From Natrinema amylolyticum (lineage in GTDB: Archaea; Halobacteriota; Halobacteria; Halobacteriales; Natrialbaceae): a stretch of DNA of 64,000 nucleotides. Positions 18,140-26,791 of this stretch are shown one piece after another. How positions within the stretch are numbered: position 1 is the stretch's first letter; each line of letters begins with the position of its first letter. The stretch covers positions 248,001 through 312,000 of the forward strand of contig NZ_JAIWPJ010000004.1 of assembly GCF_020515625.1 (NCBI RefSeq). The letters are read 5' to 3'. Both the position numbers and the translations under genes were made by a program. Under the pieces are notes generated by a model that saw only the letters and a program-made list of their open reading frames with translations, had not been told where the DNA came from and made no database searches.

Positions 18140-19399
18140 ATGAGTCTCTTCGAACGCGACACTGAAATCTACAGAAATCGCGATGCGTTACGAGAAGATT
18201 ACCAGCCGAAACAGCTCGTCGGTCGTGACGAAGAAATTCAAATGTATCAGGCTGCGTTACAGCCCGTAATCAACGGTGAGCAGCCAAACAACGTCTTTCT
18301 CTACGGGAAAACCGGTGTCGGAAAGACTGCAGCCACCAGATATCTCCTCTCTCACCTCGAGGAAGACGCCGGACAGTACGACGACATCGATCTCCATCTC
18401 ACTTTTCTCAACTGTGACGGTCTCACATCGTCATACCAAATCGCGACGCGGCTGGTCAACGAACTTCGAGACGAGCCGAACCAGATCAGTACCACTGGGT
18501 ATCCCCGGGCGACGGTCTACGAAATGCTATGGGACGACCTCGACGAAATCGGCGGCACCAATCTGATCGTCCTCGACGAAGTCGACCACGTCGACGACGA
18601 TTCGATCCTCTATCAACTTCCTCGAGCCCGTGCGAACAACAATCTCTCTGCGGCGAAGATCGGAATCATCGGCATCTCGAACGACTTCTCGTTCCGCGAT
18701 GACCTCTCCCCGAAAGTCAAAAGCTCGCTCTGTGAACAGGAGATTCACTTCCCCGCCTACGACGCGGGCGATCTCCAGAAGATCCTCGAACAGCGTGCGG
18801 CAGTCGCGTTTCACGATGACGTCCTCGACGACGCAGTGATTCCATTGTGTGCAGCGTACGGCGCAAAAGACGCCGGTGATGCCCGTCAGTCGATCGATCT
18901 CCTCATGAAGGCCGGCGATCTCGCTCGAGAAGAGGACGAGGCAACGATCGTCACTGAGAGCCACGTAGAGGCGGGTCGCCACGACTTGGAACGCGGACGT
19001 ATCGAAGAGGGTATTAACGGGCTCACGCAACACGGCCACCTGGTACTGTACTCGTTGCTTACGCTCCATCTCCAGGACGAAACGCCGATTCGGTCTCGGG
19101 ACGTCCGTCCCCGCTACACCAACTTCGCACAGCGGGCCGGACGAGATCCGCTCGTCCCGCGTCGAATGCGCGATCATCTGTCGGAACTCGCTATGCTCGG
19201 ACTCGTTTCGGTCACTGAGCGTAATGAAGGTCGGCGTGGAGGAACGTATCGCGAGTATACGCTCGACATGGACGTCGAACTCATCGTTTCATCACTCGAT
19301 GAGATCGTCGACGATGTCGGTGTCCACGACTCCATTCAAGATCATTTGATTGATGCCGACGCGACCGATGAGAATACATCATTATCTGAATATTATTGA
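18140..19399 (+). CDS. Orc1/Cdc6-type replication initiator (first copy)
   Basis: A 419-aa AAA+ initiator. Walker A is 'GKTGVGKT' (about 57-64), Walker B 'LIVLDEVD' (about 147), sensor 1 'GISND' (about 178) and sensor 2 'GDARQSIDLL' (about 250). A C-terminal winged helix (about 300-400) would contact origin DNA. All ATPase residues are present, so it should be functional. It binds origin repeats as an ATP-controlled initiator and recruits the MCM helicase. Family B repeats lie on both sides of the gene. It differs strongly from the neighbouring initiator at 20013-21368, which has its own repeat family. Confidence 0.95.
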   Translation: MSLFERDTEIYRNRDALREDYQPKQLVGRDEEIQMYQAALQPVINGEQPNNVFLYGKTGVGKTAATRYLLSHLEEDAGQYDDIDLHLTFLNCDGLTSSYQIATRLVNELRDEPNQISTTGYPRATVYEMLWDDLDEIGGTNLIVLDEVDHVDDDSILYQLPRARANNNLSAAKIGIIGISNDFSFRDDLSPKVKSSLCEQEIHFPAYDAGDLQKILEQRAAVAFHDDVLDDAVIPLCAAYGAKDAGDARQSIDLLMKAGDLAREEDEATIVTESHVEAGRHDLERGRIEEGINGLTQHGHLVLYSLLTLHLQDETPIRSRDVRPRYTNFAQRAGRDPLVPRRMRDHLSELAMLGLVSVTERNEGRRGGTYREYTLDMDVELIVSSLDEIVDDVGVHDSIQDHLIDADATDENTSLSEYY

Positions 19400-19606
19400 C
19401 TATCTCTATACTATCGGATAAGAATTATCAGGGGCCAGTGTTACGTGATTCATCCCGACCTACACCACTATGTCCGGAGTAACCTCGGTCTTCAGGGCCA
19501 GTAGGTGGAGTATTTATGATAGTTAGATAGAAAGACATATTGCAGAACGCTATCGTTCTATCGAAGCTCACTCTACTACATATATAACAGATATATTACG
19601 GTCAGT

Positions 19607-19626
19607 ACCACTCCGTCCGCTGTTCT
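19607..19626 (+). repeat. Origin repeat family B, downstream copy
   Basis: ACCACTCCGTCCGCTGTTCT, matching the copies upstream of the first orc gene. It borders the AT-rich tract between the two orc genes. Confidence 0.6.
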
Positions 19627-19893
19627 GCCTCTGTCAGAAGCCGATCGGTTGTAGAGCGGACCGCGTACGATTCTTCCGTACACTGTTCAGTTGTTCCCGG
19701 TTCTGAGACTATCGTCGAGTTCGGGACCGAACGGGGAACACTTCGATAAAGGTGTGTCTGGTTTCTCAGTAATTGAAAAACCGCTAATAGACGAAATCGT
19801 CACTGCTCGAGTGGAAATAGGACGACTATCTACCCATATCCCATAGCCACACATTGCTATATTTCCGTCTCTCAGCGGTTATTAGCCGATATC

Positions 19894-19943
19894 ACACATC
19901 GATAGAGGTGTGTGTAGTACTGAGAAAACACATCGATAGAGGT
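19894..19943 (+). repeat. Origin repeat family A, two direct copies
   Basis: CACACATCGATAGAGGTGTG (19894-19913) and AACACATCGATAGAGGTG (19926-19943). The core CACATCGATAGAGG recurs six more times upstream of the second orc gene. These two sit downstream of that gene's 3' end, on the side facing the AT-rich tract. Confidence 0.7.
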
Positions 19944-20012
19944 GCCCGCCAGACCAAACGATGTTACAGCGATAGCGAGGCGAAATCCCACAGCTGTAGC
20001 CGTCGGAGGATG

Positions 20013-21368
20013 TCACGTCTCGTTTCGAACCTGTGCATTGACGACGCTCGTCACCTCTTCCGATGAGACGATGCCGATACGGGAATCTTCTCGAAGCGTT
20101 TCGAGGATCGTTCCGGGCCGTTCGCCGAACTGGAACTCGAGGAACATTCCGGAACTCGGTCCGTGGCTCCGGCGTTCGAAGTCGACGAGCGAGTACGTCG
20201 TCATCTCTTTCATCTTGTTGACGTAGGTCTCCTGGTGATACTGTTCGGCATCGATCGCGTCCGTGAGGAACTGATATACTCTGTATCCGGTCGTACTGCG
20301 AGCGGATTCGTCGTCGGTCTCAGACGCCACTGCTGCCGTCGCATAGAGACACAATTTCTTCTGCGTACTGATACCGCGGACGACTTCGAGGACCCGGTTC
20401 TTCTCGACCTTGTCCTGCGCTTCCCGAACGTGATCTTCACCGACACTTCCGTCACCTTCACGTTCTGCGAGCTCGCCGGCGACGCGCATCAGATCGATCG
20501 CCTTCCGAGCATCGCCGTGAGTCTGGGCCGCAAAGGCCGCCGCCAGCGGGATAACGTCCTCGTCGAGAACGTCCTCGTAGAAGGCGTCCCGACGGCGACG
20601 GAGGATCGACTGCAGCTGGTTCGCATCGTAGTCGTCGAAATGGACGTCTTCGGGCGTGAACGAACTCAGGGCGCGACTGCCAACTGATTCCATCATTTTC
20701 GTATCGTTAGAGATCGCGACGACGGAGACGTGCGCGGTGAGATCGTTCGTCGCACCGGCTCGTGAGAGTTGATAGAGCAGTCGAGAGAACGCCGGTTCTT
20801 GTTTGTCTCGCCGCCCGACGAGCATATCGAGTTCGTCGAGGACGAACACCGCTGAATCGAAGTTCTCGTTGACGATACGATAGAGTTCGTCCCACTTTTC
20901 TTTCGTCGCGACACCGTGTTTCGGGACTTCGACCGCGACGTCGGCTTCGTCTGCAGCGCGACTCGCTAGTTCGTAGACTGCGACGCCGAGGGTATCGAGA
21001 TCCTGGCAGTTGACTTCGATCGTTCCGAATCGGATATCGCGCGTCTCACAGATTTTACTGATATTCTTACAGACGGCTTTCGTGATGAGTGACTTCCCAG
21101 TCCCTGAGGGGCCGTAGAGAAAGAGATTCGGCGGACGGTTGTCGCCGAGAGCGACACGGAGCATTTTAGTGACTTCTTGGAGCTGCTCGTCGCGGCCGAC
21201 GATCCGATCTTCTTCGACGATATGGTTCGGATCGAGGAGCGATCGATCGCGAATGAGCCCCTCCTGTTGATCGAACTCCAGCAACATGTCCTCGATCGAC
21301 TGTGATCCCTCCTCCGACGTCCCCGCCCCATCTCGAGGATCCTCGAAGTCGTCCATACGGTGGCTCAT
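20013..21368 (-). CDS. Orc1/Cdc6-type replication initiator (second copy)
   Basis: A 451-aa AAA+ initiator on the strand opposite to the first. Walker A is 'GPSGTGKS' (about 85-92), Walker B 'VFVLDELD' (about 170), sensor 1 'AISNDT' (about 205) and sensor 2 'GDARKAIDLM' (about 275). A winged helix occupies about 330-445. The first 50 residues are acidic and variable, as in many haloarchaeal Orc proteins. The start is taken at the Met at 21368; one five codons upstream is also possible. A family A repeat (21394-21410) sits right before the start, so repression by its own product is plausible. Confidence 0.95.
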   Translation of the reverse strand: MSHRMDDFEDPRDGAGTSEEGSQSIEDMLLEFDQQEGLIRDRSLLDPNHIVEEDRIVGRDEQLQEVTKMLRVALGDNRPPNLFLYGPSGTGKSLITKAVCKNISKICETRDIRFGTIEVNCQDLDTLGVAVYELASRAADEADVAVEVPKHGVATKEKWDELYRIVNENFDSAVFVLDELDMLVGRRDKQEPAFSRLLYQLSRAGATNDLTAHVSVVAISNDTKMMESVGSRALSSFTPEDVHFDDYDANQLQSILRRRRDAFYEDVLDEDVIPLAAAFAAQTHGDARKAIDLMRVAGELAEREGDGSVGEDHVREAQDKVEKNRVLEVVRGISTQKKLCLYATAAVASETDDESARSTTGYRVYQFLTDAIDAEQYHQETYVNKMKEMTTYSLVDFERRSHGPSSGMFLEFQFGERPGTILETLREDSRIGIVSSEEVTSVVNAQVRNET

Positions 21369-21393
21369 ACAGGGGAGGACCAAAAGTGTTGGC

Positions 21394-21410
21394 CACCTCT
21401 ATCGATGTGT
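21394..21410 (-). repeat. Origin repeat family A, promoter-proximal copy
   Basis: CACCTCTATCGATGTGT, inverted relative to the copies at 19894-19943. It lies 25 nt upstream of the second orc start, overlapping the expected promoter. Confidence 0.7.
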
Positions 21411-21540
21411 GACTTCCGGATTAACGGCTGATCCGCCGTAATTTTACGGAATGGGTGCGACAAGCATAGGAATAGAATGAAACGAACGACGAAGTGTTCC
21501 AAGGCGAGTCGATTCGACCGAGACGGTTCCGGAGACAGAC

Positions 21541-21739
21541 ACCCCTCTATCGATGTGTTTGCGGCCGCGAGGGGAAGGGGGTGATTGACGACCCTCAACG
21601 ATACTCGACCGATACTAGAACCTCGCTCTCCAGGTATTACGCAGAAGAGGGACTGAAGCGCGCTTTTCCGTTCTCTATTATACTATATTCCTAGACTAGA
21701 CCTAGACTAGAGACCCCCACACCCCTCTATCGATGTGTT
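21541..21739 (-). repeat. Origin repeat family A, two copies (21541-21559, 21721-21739)
   Basis: Both read ACCCCTCTATCGATGTGTT and are exactly 180 nt apart. They have the same orientation as the promoter-proximal copy. Confidence 0.7.
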
Positions 21740-21916
21740 CGATGTGTTTCGACTCGTTCGTATTCCGTTGCTTTCTCACCAACACTGTCTTCGTACTCTC
21801 TTACGGACAGAGTTCTCTCTAAACATGCTTCTTACCCCATTCAAAACCCATATTTCAGTAAATCATCTCCTCTCCCTCTACTGGGATCCCGTTCTCCCTC
21901 CGTCCCTTTACTACAA

Positions 21917-22125
21917 AACACATCGATAGAGGGGTGTCTCTGCATCTCGTCTCGTTCTCTCGCTCCCTCGAGTAATAGCGTCGCTACTCCAAACAGATCG
22001 ATAGAGGTGAGTATTTCAGTTTTCTCTCGGTTCTTTCTCAATCCTCTCTCAGTTTTCTTCCGATTGGTGGCCGCCCCGCTCGAGACGCGGGTGACTTTTG
22101 GAAAAACACATCGATAGAGGGGTGT
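21917..22125 (+). repeat. Origin repeat family A, three copies (21917, 21991, 22103)
   Basis: AACACATCGATAGAGGGGTGT at 21917-21937, a diverged AAACAGATCGATAGAGGTG at 21991-22009, and AACACATCGATAGAGGGGTGT at 22105-22125. They are inverted relative to the 21394-21739 group. The stretch between the two groups (about 21740-21915) is pyrimidine-rich and may be the unwinding region. Confidence 0.7.
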
Positions 22126-22325
22126 CCAGATCGGTTTCGTCTGTTATTGCTTCTTCTACTGCAGTTCGCTGGTACGATTCATTCACCCTCGCAGTCTCGC
22201 ACTGGTAGCCCAGCCGATCGTGTGGTGTTACTGGGCTAACTAATCAGCCTAACCGAATAGGCTACTTAGTTGGGAAGGTCCCTGTCCGACAGCGGGCTTG
22301 GTCTCTTCACTTGCTGTCAGTTCCG

Positions 22326-22619
22326 TCACTCCGATTTCGCGAGTAATTCGCCGACGTACTGATCTTCCCACTCTCGACGAGCCTCGAGCTCACGCCGTCC
22401 GCGGGCCGTGATCGTGTAGTAATTCGTCCGCTGGTCGAGTTCGCCTTTCTCGACGAGGCCCTTATCGACGACATCGTCGAGGTTCGGATAGAGACGTCCG
22501 TGATGGATTTCTTTCTCGTAGTACTTCTCGAGTTCCTCTTTGATCGCGAGTCCGTGTGGGTCGTCTTGGCCGGCGATCGTGTACAGGAGGTCACGCTGGA
22601 AGCCTGTGAGATCGTACAT
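22326..22619 (-). CDS. PadR-family winged-helix regulator
   Basis: A 97-aa single-domain protein matching the PadR winged helix: 'GFQRDLLYTIAGQD', 'GLAIKEELEKYY', 'HHGRLYPNLDDVVDKGLVEKG' and 'NYYTITARGRREL'. The GRLYP motif in the recognition region is diagnostic. PadR proteins are dimeric repressors responding to small molecules or, in haloarchaea, to unknown signals. It has no C-terminal dimerisation helix of the classical large PadR type, which is usual for haloarchaeal short versions. It borders the origin region; its target is unknown. Confidence 0.88.
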   Translation of the reverse strand: MYDLTGFQRDLLYTIAGQDDPHGLAIKEELEKYYEKEIHHGRLYPNLDDVVDKGLVEKGELDQRTNYYTITARGRRELEARREWEDQYVGELLAKSE

Positions 22620-22947
22620 ATCGGAATTTCCATCTATTGACTGATAAGGATCCCGGAAATAGTTGAAAGAACGGAGATCGGTTCTGTCTCTGTACCGATT
22701 ATTTTCAGTTCGATCCTCACTACCGAATTCTCAGTATCGGTGAGTATCTGCCTGTTGAGAGTATCCATCTGTCGAGCCACTACCGCTCAGGAGGAGCGTT
22801 CGGCGATTGAGCGTCGTGACCATTAGGTATCGCACGGAAAGTGAGAGGAAAGTGGTTGGGGTAGTCCAAGTAAGCCGAATCGAGGCCTGTTTAATCGCTT
22901 CATATCTTGATGCAAAGTTTATCCCCGAAGTCGTTCGCTGTCGACGT

Positions 22948-23271
22948 ATGGCACGCGATGCTCCGGGACAAAACGGAACCGAGACAGAGAGAAAACTGCC
23001 GAACCTCGTGACGATCGTCGGTCGTGGTGTTCCCTCGAACTACGAGATCACCGTCGACGGCGAGATCGAGATGATGAATGCTGATCACCGCGAAGAGGCA
23101 ACGATCATCTCCGGCGGAACGGTGGAAGGTTCGATCGAGGTCGGCGTCCAGCGGTACCGCTTTTCCGGCCAGATGGCGAACGTTCGGCTGGTCGATTGGA
23201 ACGGTATCGAAGCTCCCGATTCTCCGAGCACTCCAGCGGTCAATATCGAGTACGGCGCTGCGAAGAGATAA
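22948..23271 (+). CDS. Conserved haloarchaeal hypothetical protein, 107 aa
   Basis: A small soluble protein whose core alternates short beta strands ('LVTIVGRGVPSNYEITVDGEIEM', 'VEGSIEVGVQRYRFSG', 'ANVRLVDW'). The pattern resembles haloarchaeal proteins of unknown function. The start at 22948 is preferred to longer frames because a TATA-like GTTTATCC lies about 26 nt upstream, giving a leaderless message. No catalytic motif, cysteine cluster or membrane segment. It stands alone between the PadR and pirin genes. Confidence 0.65.
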   Translation: MARDAPGQNGTETERKLPNLVTIVGRGVPSNYEITVDGEIEMMNADHREEATIISGGTVEGSIEVGVQRYRFSGQMANVRLVDWNGIEAPDSPSTPAVNIEYGAAKR

Positions 23272-23326
23272 CAGTATACTGCGGTAGGGGAAAACCACAT
23301 GAAAAGCATGGACTCCGGGCGTTTGA

Positions 23327-24097
23327 CTAACGGCCGATCGTCCCCTGGCGGGTGATCGGAGCCGCAGGGTTGATACAGAATGCGACGATGATCGAGTCCT
23401 CAGAAGCGGTCACGGACACATCGCCCTCGTCGGTCACCAGTCCACTTTCCGTGTAGCCGATACTGGTTTCCTCATCCCCGGCCGTGACTGCCCCGTCGAA
23501 CACGTAGACGTAGGTATCCCATTCCGAACGGGAGGGCAGTGTGACGGTCGCGCCAGCCTCGAGTCGGCAGTCGTAGAAGTGGACGTCGTTGCGGACGTAC
23601 AGGGGGGCATCGCTGTCTTCGGGGCCGAAGAGATGGCGCCACGCGTTGGGTGTTTGTTCGGGGATGGGTTCATGCTGGATACCGGGCTCCAAGTCGAGGC
23701 TGTGCGGGCGGACGAATATCTGCAGCATCCGCAGTGGCGGGTCGTCCGCGGTAGTCTCCTCGGCGTGCCAGAAACCACTGCCGGCGTTCATCACCATCAG
23801 GTGGTCGGAATCGGTGACGAGAGCGTTGCCCTGCCGGTCGTCGTGGCGCATCACACCATCGGGTACCCACGAGATAATTTCCTCGTTTCGATGCTGGTGC
23901 ATCCGGATCAGCGTTCCCGGGTCCATGAACGACTCGACGACGGTCGCCAGCGGACCGTAGCCGTGGTCGTCGTGATTCGGGAGCGCGTGACCGGGGAAAT
24001 TGAGATGGATCCTGAACTTGCCCTGATTCTGTGAGATATCCGTTCGCGGCGCTGTATGGATCTGTGGCTGCGTTCGAGTTGACGCCGAATCGTCCAT
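23327..24097 (-). CDS. Pirin-family cupin protein
   Basis: A 256-aa bicupin of the pirin family. The N-terminal cupin has the metal-ligand pattern 'GTLIRMHQHRNEEIISW' (about 62-78), with two His and a Glu, followed by 'NAGSGFWHAEE' carrying another His. The region 'LRMLQIFVRPHSLDLEPG' is typical of pirins. The C-terminal cupin is degenerate. Some pirins act as iron-dependent quercetin dioxygenases, others as regulators; function here cannot be decided. The start at 24097 fits a TATA-like element about 25-30 nt upstream (near 24125). Confidence 0.9.
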   Translation of the reverse strand: MDDSASTRTQPQIHTAPRTDISQNQGKFRIHLNFPGHALPNHDDHGYGPLATVVESFMDPGTLIRMHQHRNEEIISWVPDGVMRHDDRQGNALVTDSDHLMVMNAGSGFWHAEETTADDPPLRMLQIFVRPHSLDLEPGIQHEPIPEQTPNAWRHLFGPEDSDAPLYVRNDVHFYDCRLEAGATVTLPSRSEWDTYVYVFDGAVTAGDEETSIGYTESGLVTDEGDVSVTASEDSIIVAFCINPAAPITRQGTIGR

Positions 24098-24358
24098 TAC
24101 AGCCCAGTTAGGGCTGCGAGAGCTATATGCGTTCTGCGCGTCTCGGATTCCGGTTGCAATTCCTTCACGAGTGGAGAGATGATCCCCGGAGCGTCTCTCC
24201 AACGTGATTCGTCTCGGCGTCTCTTCGAGATGGCTCGAGATCGGGACCTAACGAGGTGTACCGGGACGATTCGAAGCTGTAGAGAAGTAGCGTTTGAACC
24301 ACGCGAAGACCGCTCGCTCCGCTCACGGCCTTCTCTCGTTCAAATTACCACCAAACTA
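24098..24358. other. Gap between pirin and tRNA, no gene
   Basis: Contains the pirin promoter near 24118-24131. The rest has low-complexity haloarchaeal sequence without a supported gene. Confidence 0.4.
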
Positions 24359-24420
24359 TTTTCACGGATTCAGTACTCCCTCCTCGTCATACTCGTCGGT
24401 CGTCGTTGAATCCGTGAAAA
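24359..24420. repeat. 14-bp perfect inverted repeat at the tRNA 3' end
   Basis: TTTTCACGGATTCA (24359-24372) and TGAATCCGTGAAAA (24407-24420) enclose 34 nt. On the tRNA's own strand this begins 1 nt after its 3' end with an oligo-T run, so it could serve as terminator or 3' processing signal. An integration-related scar is the alternative. Confidence 0.5.
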
Positions 24421-24421
24421 G

Positions 24422-24496
24422 TAGCGGGAGGTAGATTTGAACTACCGGTCTGCGGGTTATGAGCCCGCCGGAATCTCCTGGCTATCCCATCCCGCT
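24422..24496 (-). tRNA. Initiator tRNA-Met (CAT)
   Basis: 75 nt with a complete cloverleaf on the minus strand. The anticodon loop reads CTCATAA between stems ending GGG and CCC, the three G-C pairs typical of initiators. The acceptor stem begins A-G-C-G-G-G and ends with T-A, giving the A1-U72 pair of archaeal initiator tRNAs. The T arm is GGTAGTTCAAATCTACC. No intron. An essential gene, which supports a chromosomal location. Confidence 0.95.
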
Positions 24497-24723
24497 ACAT
24501 CTCTTTACTTGTCGGCCACGATTAAGGGTTGTCATTCGGTCGTCGTCCGCGAAATCTGTGGCTGTAGTAACTGGAATACAGGACATCCCGAAATATGAGT
24601 TCTCAGTTAGCAGAGTGAGGGGATGAACACATTGCATATCTGAACGCGCATCAAATTCACGTCGTCGTCGACCAGCGGCGATCCTCGAGCCGTCAACGAC
24701 CGGATATCGATTCGTCTCCGCCG
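24497..24723. other. Gap without a gene
   Basis: It holds the tRNA promoter region directly upstream (above 24497) and the 3' end of the flavoprotein operon. Nothing further is recognised. Confidence 0.4.
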
Positions 24724-25632
24724 TTAGGTACTCTCGATTTCACGCGCCGCTCGGAGAATCAGGTCGTCGTCGATATGTTCGAGCAGTTGCTTCTGACCGC
24801 GCTCACGCCGCTGTTCGATCTCCTCATCGGAGAGATACGATGCGAGTCTGCGATCGATCTCCCGTTCACGGAGTTCGGTGAGTCGCTCGTCCCCGAGGCC
24901 GTGGTCGTCGGGCAGTCTGTCGTCGAACTGCTCTCGCCACCGGTCTCGGTCGCGCCACTCGTCCTCGAGTTCCGCGTCCATGCGCATCCAGTCGTAGTAA
25001 TTCGCCAGTGGGTCGGGATAGCCTTGCTCCCGTCGAACGGCCTCGACGACGGTGATCCCGACCCGTGTGCCGTGTCCGGCGGCCATGATCGCTTGGTAGC
25101 CGGTCTCTCCGTACGGTGATGCGATGAAGAGCCCGTCGACCGGCGTGGTGCCGTCGCTCTCGGCGTAACTCTTGTCGAAATGCACGTGTTCCTCGCCGTC
25201 GTGCTCGTGCGTCTCGAACATCGCCGTCTCGTCGTCGAGACCGCGCATATACTCGCCATCGTAGCGCGTGGCCGCGACCACCCGGCGAGCGGTGACCCGC
25301 TCCCCGTCTTGGAGACCGATAACGAACCCGTCTCCGTCGTCGACCCGCTCGACTGACTCGACGAGGTCGGAGACGATCTCACACCCTGCCCGCTCGGCGT
25401 GGTCGTGTAGCAGCCCGTACAGCGTCTCGATGTCGATCCCTGCCGGGAAGCCGAGATAGTTCTCGAGGTGTGCACATCGCTGAATCGAGGAGCGCCCGCG
25501 ATCGAAGATGACCGTGTCCAGGCCATACCGGGCGGTGAAAACGCCCGCTGCACAGCCCGCGGGACCGCCGCCGACGATGACGACGTCGTGATCGAACGTC
25601 GTCTCCGCTCGCGCAGTCTCGGTCGCACTCAT
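24724..25632 (-). CDS. FAD/NAD(P)-dependent oxidoreductase, thioredoxin-reductase-like
   Basis: A 302-aa flavoprotein. The FAD-binding dinucleotide fold is 'VVIVGGGPAGCAAG' (about 19-32), and a second conserved segment is 'VDGLFIASPYGETGYQAIMAAGHG' (about 165-190). The redox CxxC of true thioredoxin reductases is absent, and the C-terminal 80 residues are charged and helical, unlike the family. It is the last gene of the iron-type operon: its ATG overlaps the stop of the binding-protein gene by 4 nt. A role as ferric-siderophore reductase, freeing iron after uptake, is a reasonable inference from position only. Confidence 0.8.
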   Translation of the reverse strand: MSATETARAETTFDHDVVIVGGGPAGCAAGVFTARYGLDTVIFDRGRSSIQRCAHLENYLGFPAGIDIETLYGLLHDHAERAGCEIVSDLVESVERVDDGDGFVIGLQDGERVTARRVVAATRYDGEYMRGLDDETAMFETHEHDGEEHVHFDKSYAESDGTTPVDGLFIASPYGETGYQAIMAAGHGTRVGITVVEAVRREQGYPDPLANYYDWMRMDAELEDEWRDRDRWREQFDDRLPDDHGLGDERLTELREREIDRRLASYLSDEEIEQRRERGQKQLLEHIDDDLILRAAREIEST

Positions 25633-26789
25633 TGGTCGAACTCCCCGTTGACGATGTCCGCGACTCGCTGTCGGTCAAACAGCTGTTCATCTCCAAACTC
25701 GTCCGGATACAGTTCGCGAGCCGCCCGCTCGAGCTGAAACAGGTGGATGATCGGCCCCTGATAAGTCAGGCCACCGTAGATGACGCGATCGTTCTGCACT
25801 GCCTGCAGTTCGCTCGCGACGTCGTGGGTCCGGAGGTGGGAGACGATTTCGTCGTCGAAGTACTCCTGTGTGATTTCGCCTTGAATCCTGATGGCGATGG
25901 CGTCCGGGTCGATGTCTAACAGTAATTCGTAATCGATGCTGCCGCCGCCGGCCTGCGCGTCCGCGATGCCGCGCTGAGCGAGAGCGTCTCCGACGTCTAG
26001 GTCGTTCCAGTGTTTGGACTGCGTCCCGGAGCCGATCAGGTACGGATAGAACGATTCCGGCGGTATCTCTGCCGGATAGAGGACCGCGATGTCCGGCGTT
26101 TCGTTCGGGATCCGTGCTCGAACGTCAGCGAGCACTTCGTCGTGATACTCCTCGAAGGCCTCGTACCGGGCCTGCTCTCGGAACACCTGCGCGACCTTCT
26201 CGAACGCTTCGTACATCGTGTAGTCCGCGTAGTCGTGCCAGTCGTAGACGCGAGAGAAGATCGTGTTGCCGACGAACGGAGCGACGGTGTCTCGGATCTC
26301 GTCGACGTCGGCCTGACTCCACTGGAGGCGGTTCACCATGAAGTTCGGATCGATGAGATGGACGTCGCTCTCGAGCTCGTAAAAGACCTCTTTGCCGGTA
26401 CCGTCCTGATAGAGTTCGGTGAGGTCGCCCTCGTCGACGGAGACGCCGGGAAGTTCTTCGTACAGATGGATCCCGAACCGGTCACTGACCCCGATTGCCG
26501 AGAGCCCGTCGCTCTGGCCGAGTGCGACGCCCATATCTGCGTAATCACCGGTGTACGGAACCCAGGTTTCGGGAACCCCGTCGAACTCGACGGTACCCAC
26601 GGGCTCCATCGTCACGGAGTATGATCCGCTCGTGTCGTCCGCTGATTCCGTTCCCGGATCGCCCGTACAGCCGGCGAGCAGTCCGCCGCCGATCACGGTG
26701 CCGCCGTATTTCAGCGCGTCTCTGCGTGTCGGTACGTCCGTCGTGCTATCGGTATCGTCTCTCATGAGTCGATCGTGTTCATCGGTCAT
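25629..26789 (-). CDS. ABC transporter substrate-binding protein, iron/siderophore type (third paralogue)
   Basis: A 386-aa Tat lipoprotein with 'TRRDALKYGG' and lipobox LAGC near residue 41. The mature part follows the helical-backbone FepB/BtuF-like fold: 'GVALGQSDGLSAIG' (about 100), 'LYEELPGVSVD', 'VHLIDPNFM' and 'LLLDIDPDAIAIRIQG' (about 285). It shares a motif layout with the two upstream proteins, in particular 'SYSVTMEPVGTVEFD' after the lipobox. It binds a ferric chelate or a related ligand outside the cell. Its stop overlaps the flavoprotein start, and it begins 2 nt after the 57-aa gene. Confidence 0.9.
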   Translation of the reverse strand: MTDEHDRLMRDDTDSTTDVPTRRDALKYGGTVIGGGLLAGCTGDPGTESADDTSGSYSVTMEPVGTVEFDGVPETWVPYTGDYADMGVALGQSDGLSAIGVSDRFGIHLYEELPGVSVDEGDLTELYQDGTGKEVFYELESDVHLIDPNFMVNRLQWSQADVDEIRDTVAPFVGNTIFSRVYDWHDYADYTMYEAFEKVAQVFREQARYEAFEEYHDEVLADVRARIPNETPDIAVLYPAEIPPESFYPYLIGSGTQSKHWNDLDVGDALAQRGIADAQAGGGSIDYELLLDIDPDAIAIRIQGEITQEYFDDEIVSHLRTHDVASELQAVQNDRVIYGGLTYQGPIIHLFQLERAARELYPDEFGDEQLFDRQRVADIVNGEFDQ

Positions 26790-26791
26790 GG

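Larger units (their letters stand above)
19400..20012. other. Putative replication origin between the two orc genes
   Basis: An AT-rich stretch around 19500-19600, with several TATAT tracts, is flanked by repeats. Family B is present at 19607-19626 and as a partial CCACTATGTCCGG copy at 19465-19477. Two family A copies lie at 19894-19943. AT-rich DNA bordered by initiator repeats next to orc genes is the standard layout of a haloarchaeal origin. No protein gene is visible. Confidence 0.65.
21384..22325. other. Origin-type intergenic region upstream of the second orc
   Basis: More than 900 nt without a gene but with six family A repeats in two opposed groups. The middle part is rich in pyrimidines and AT. 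This is the expected structure of an archaeal origin governed by the adjacent initiator. Confidence 0.65.

Noticed and set aside
21541-22125. CRISPR array
   Set aside because: The repeats are about 17-21 nt, irregularly spaced and in both orientations; they belong to the origin. No cas gene is present.
24221-24350. Partial tRNA gene or attachment site left of tRNA-iMet
   Set aside because: The phrases with GTTTGAAC and GTTCAAA look tRNA-like, but no identical tRNA 3' part or integrase gene is in the neighbourhood.
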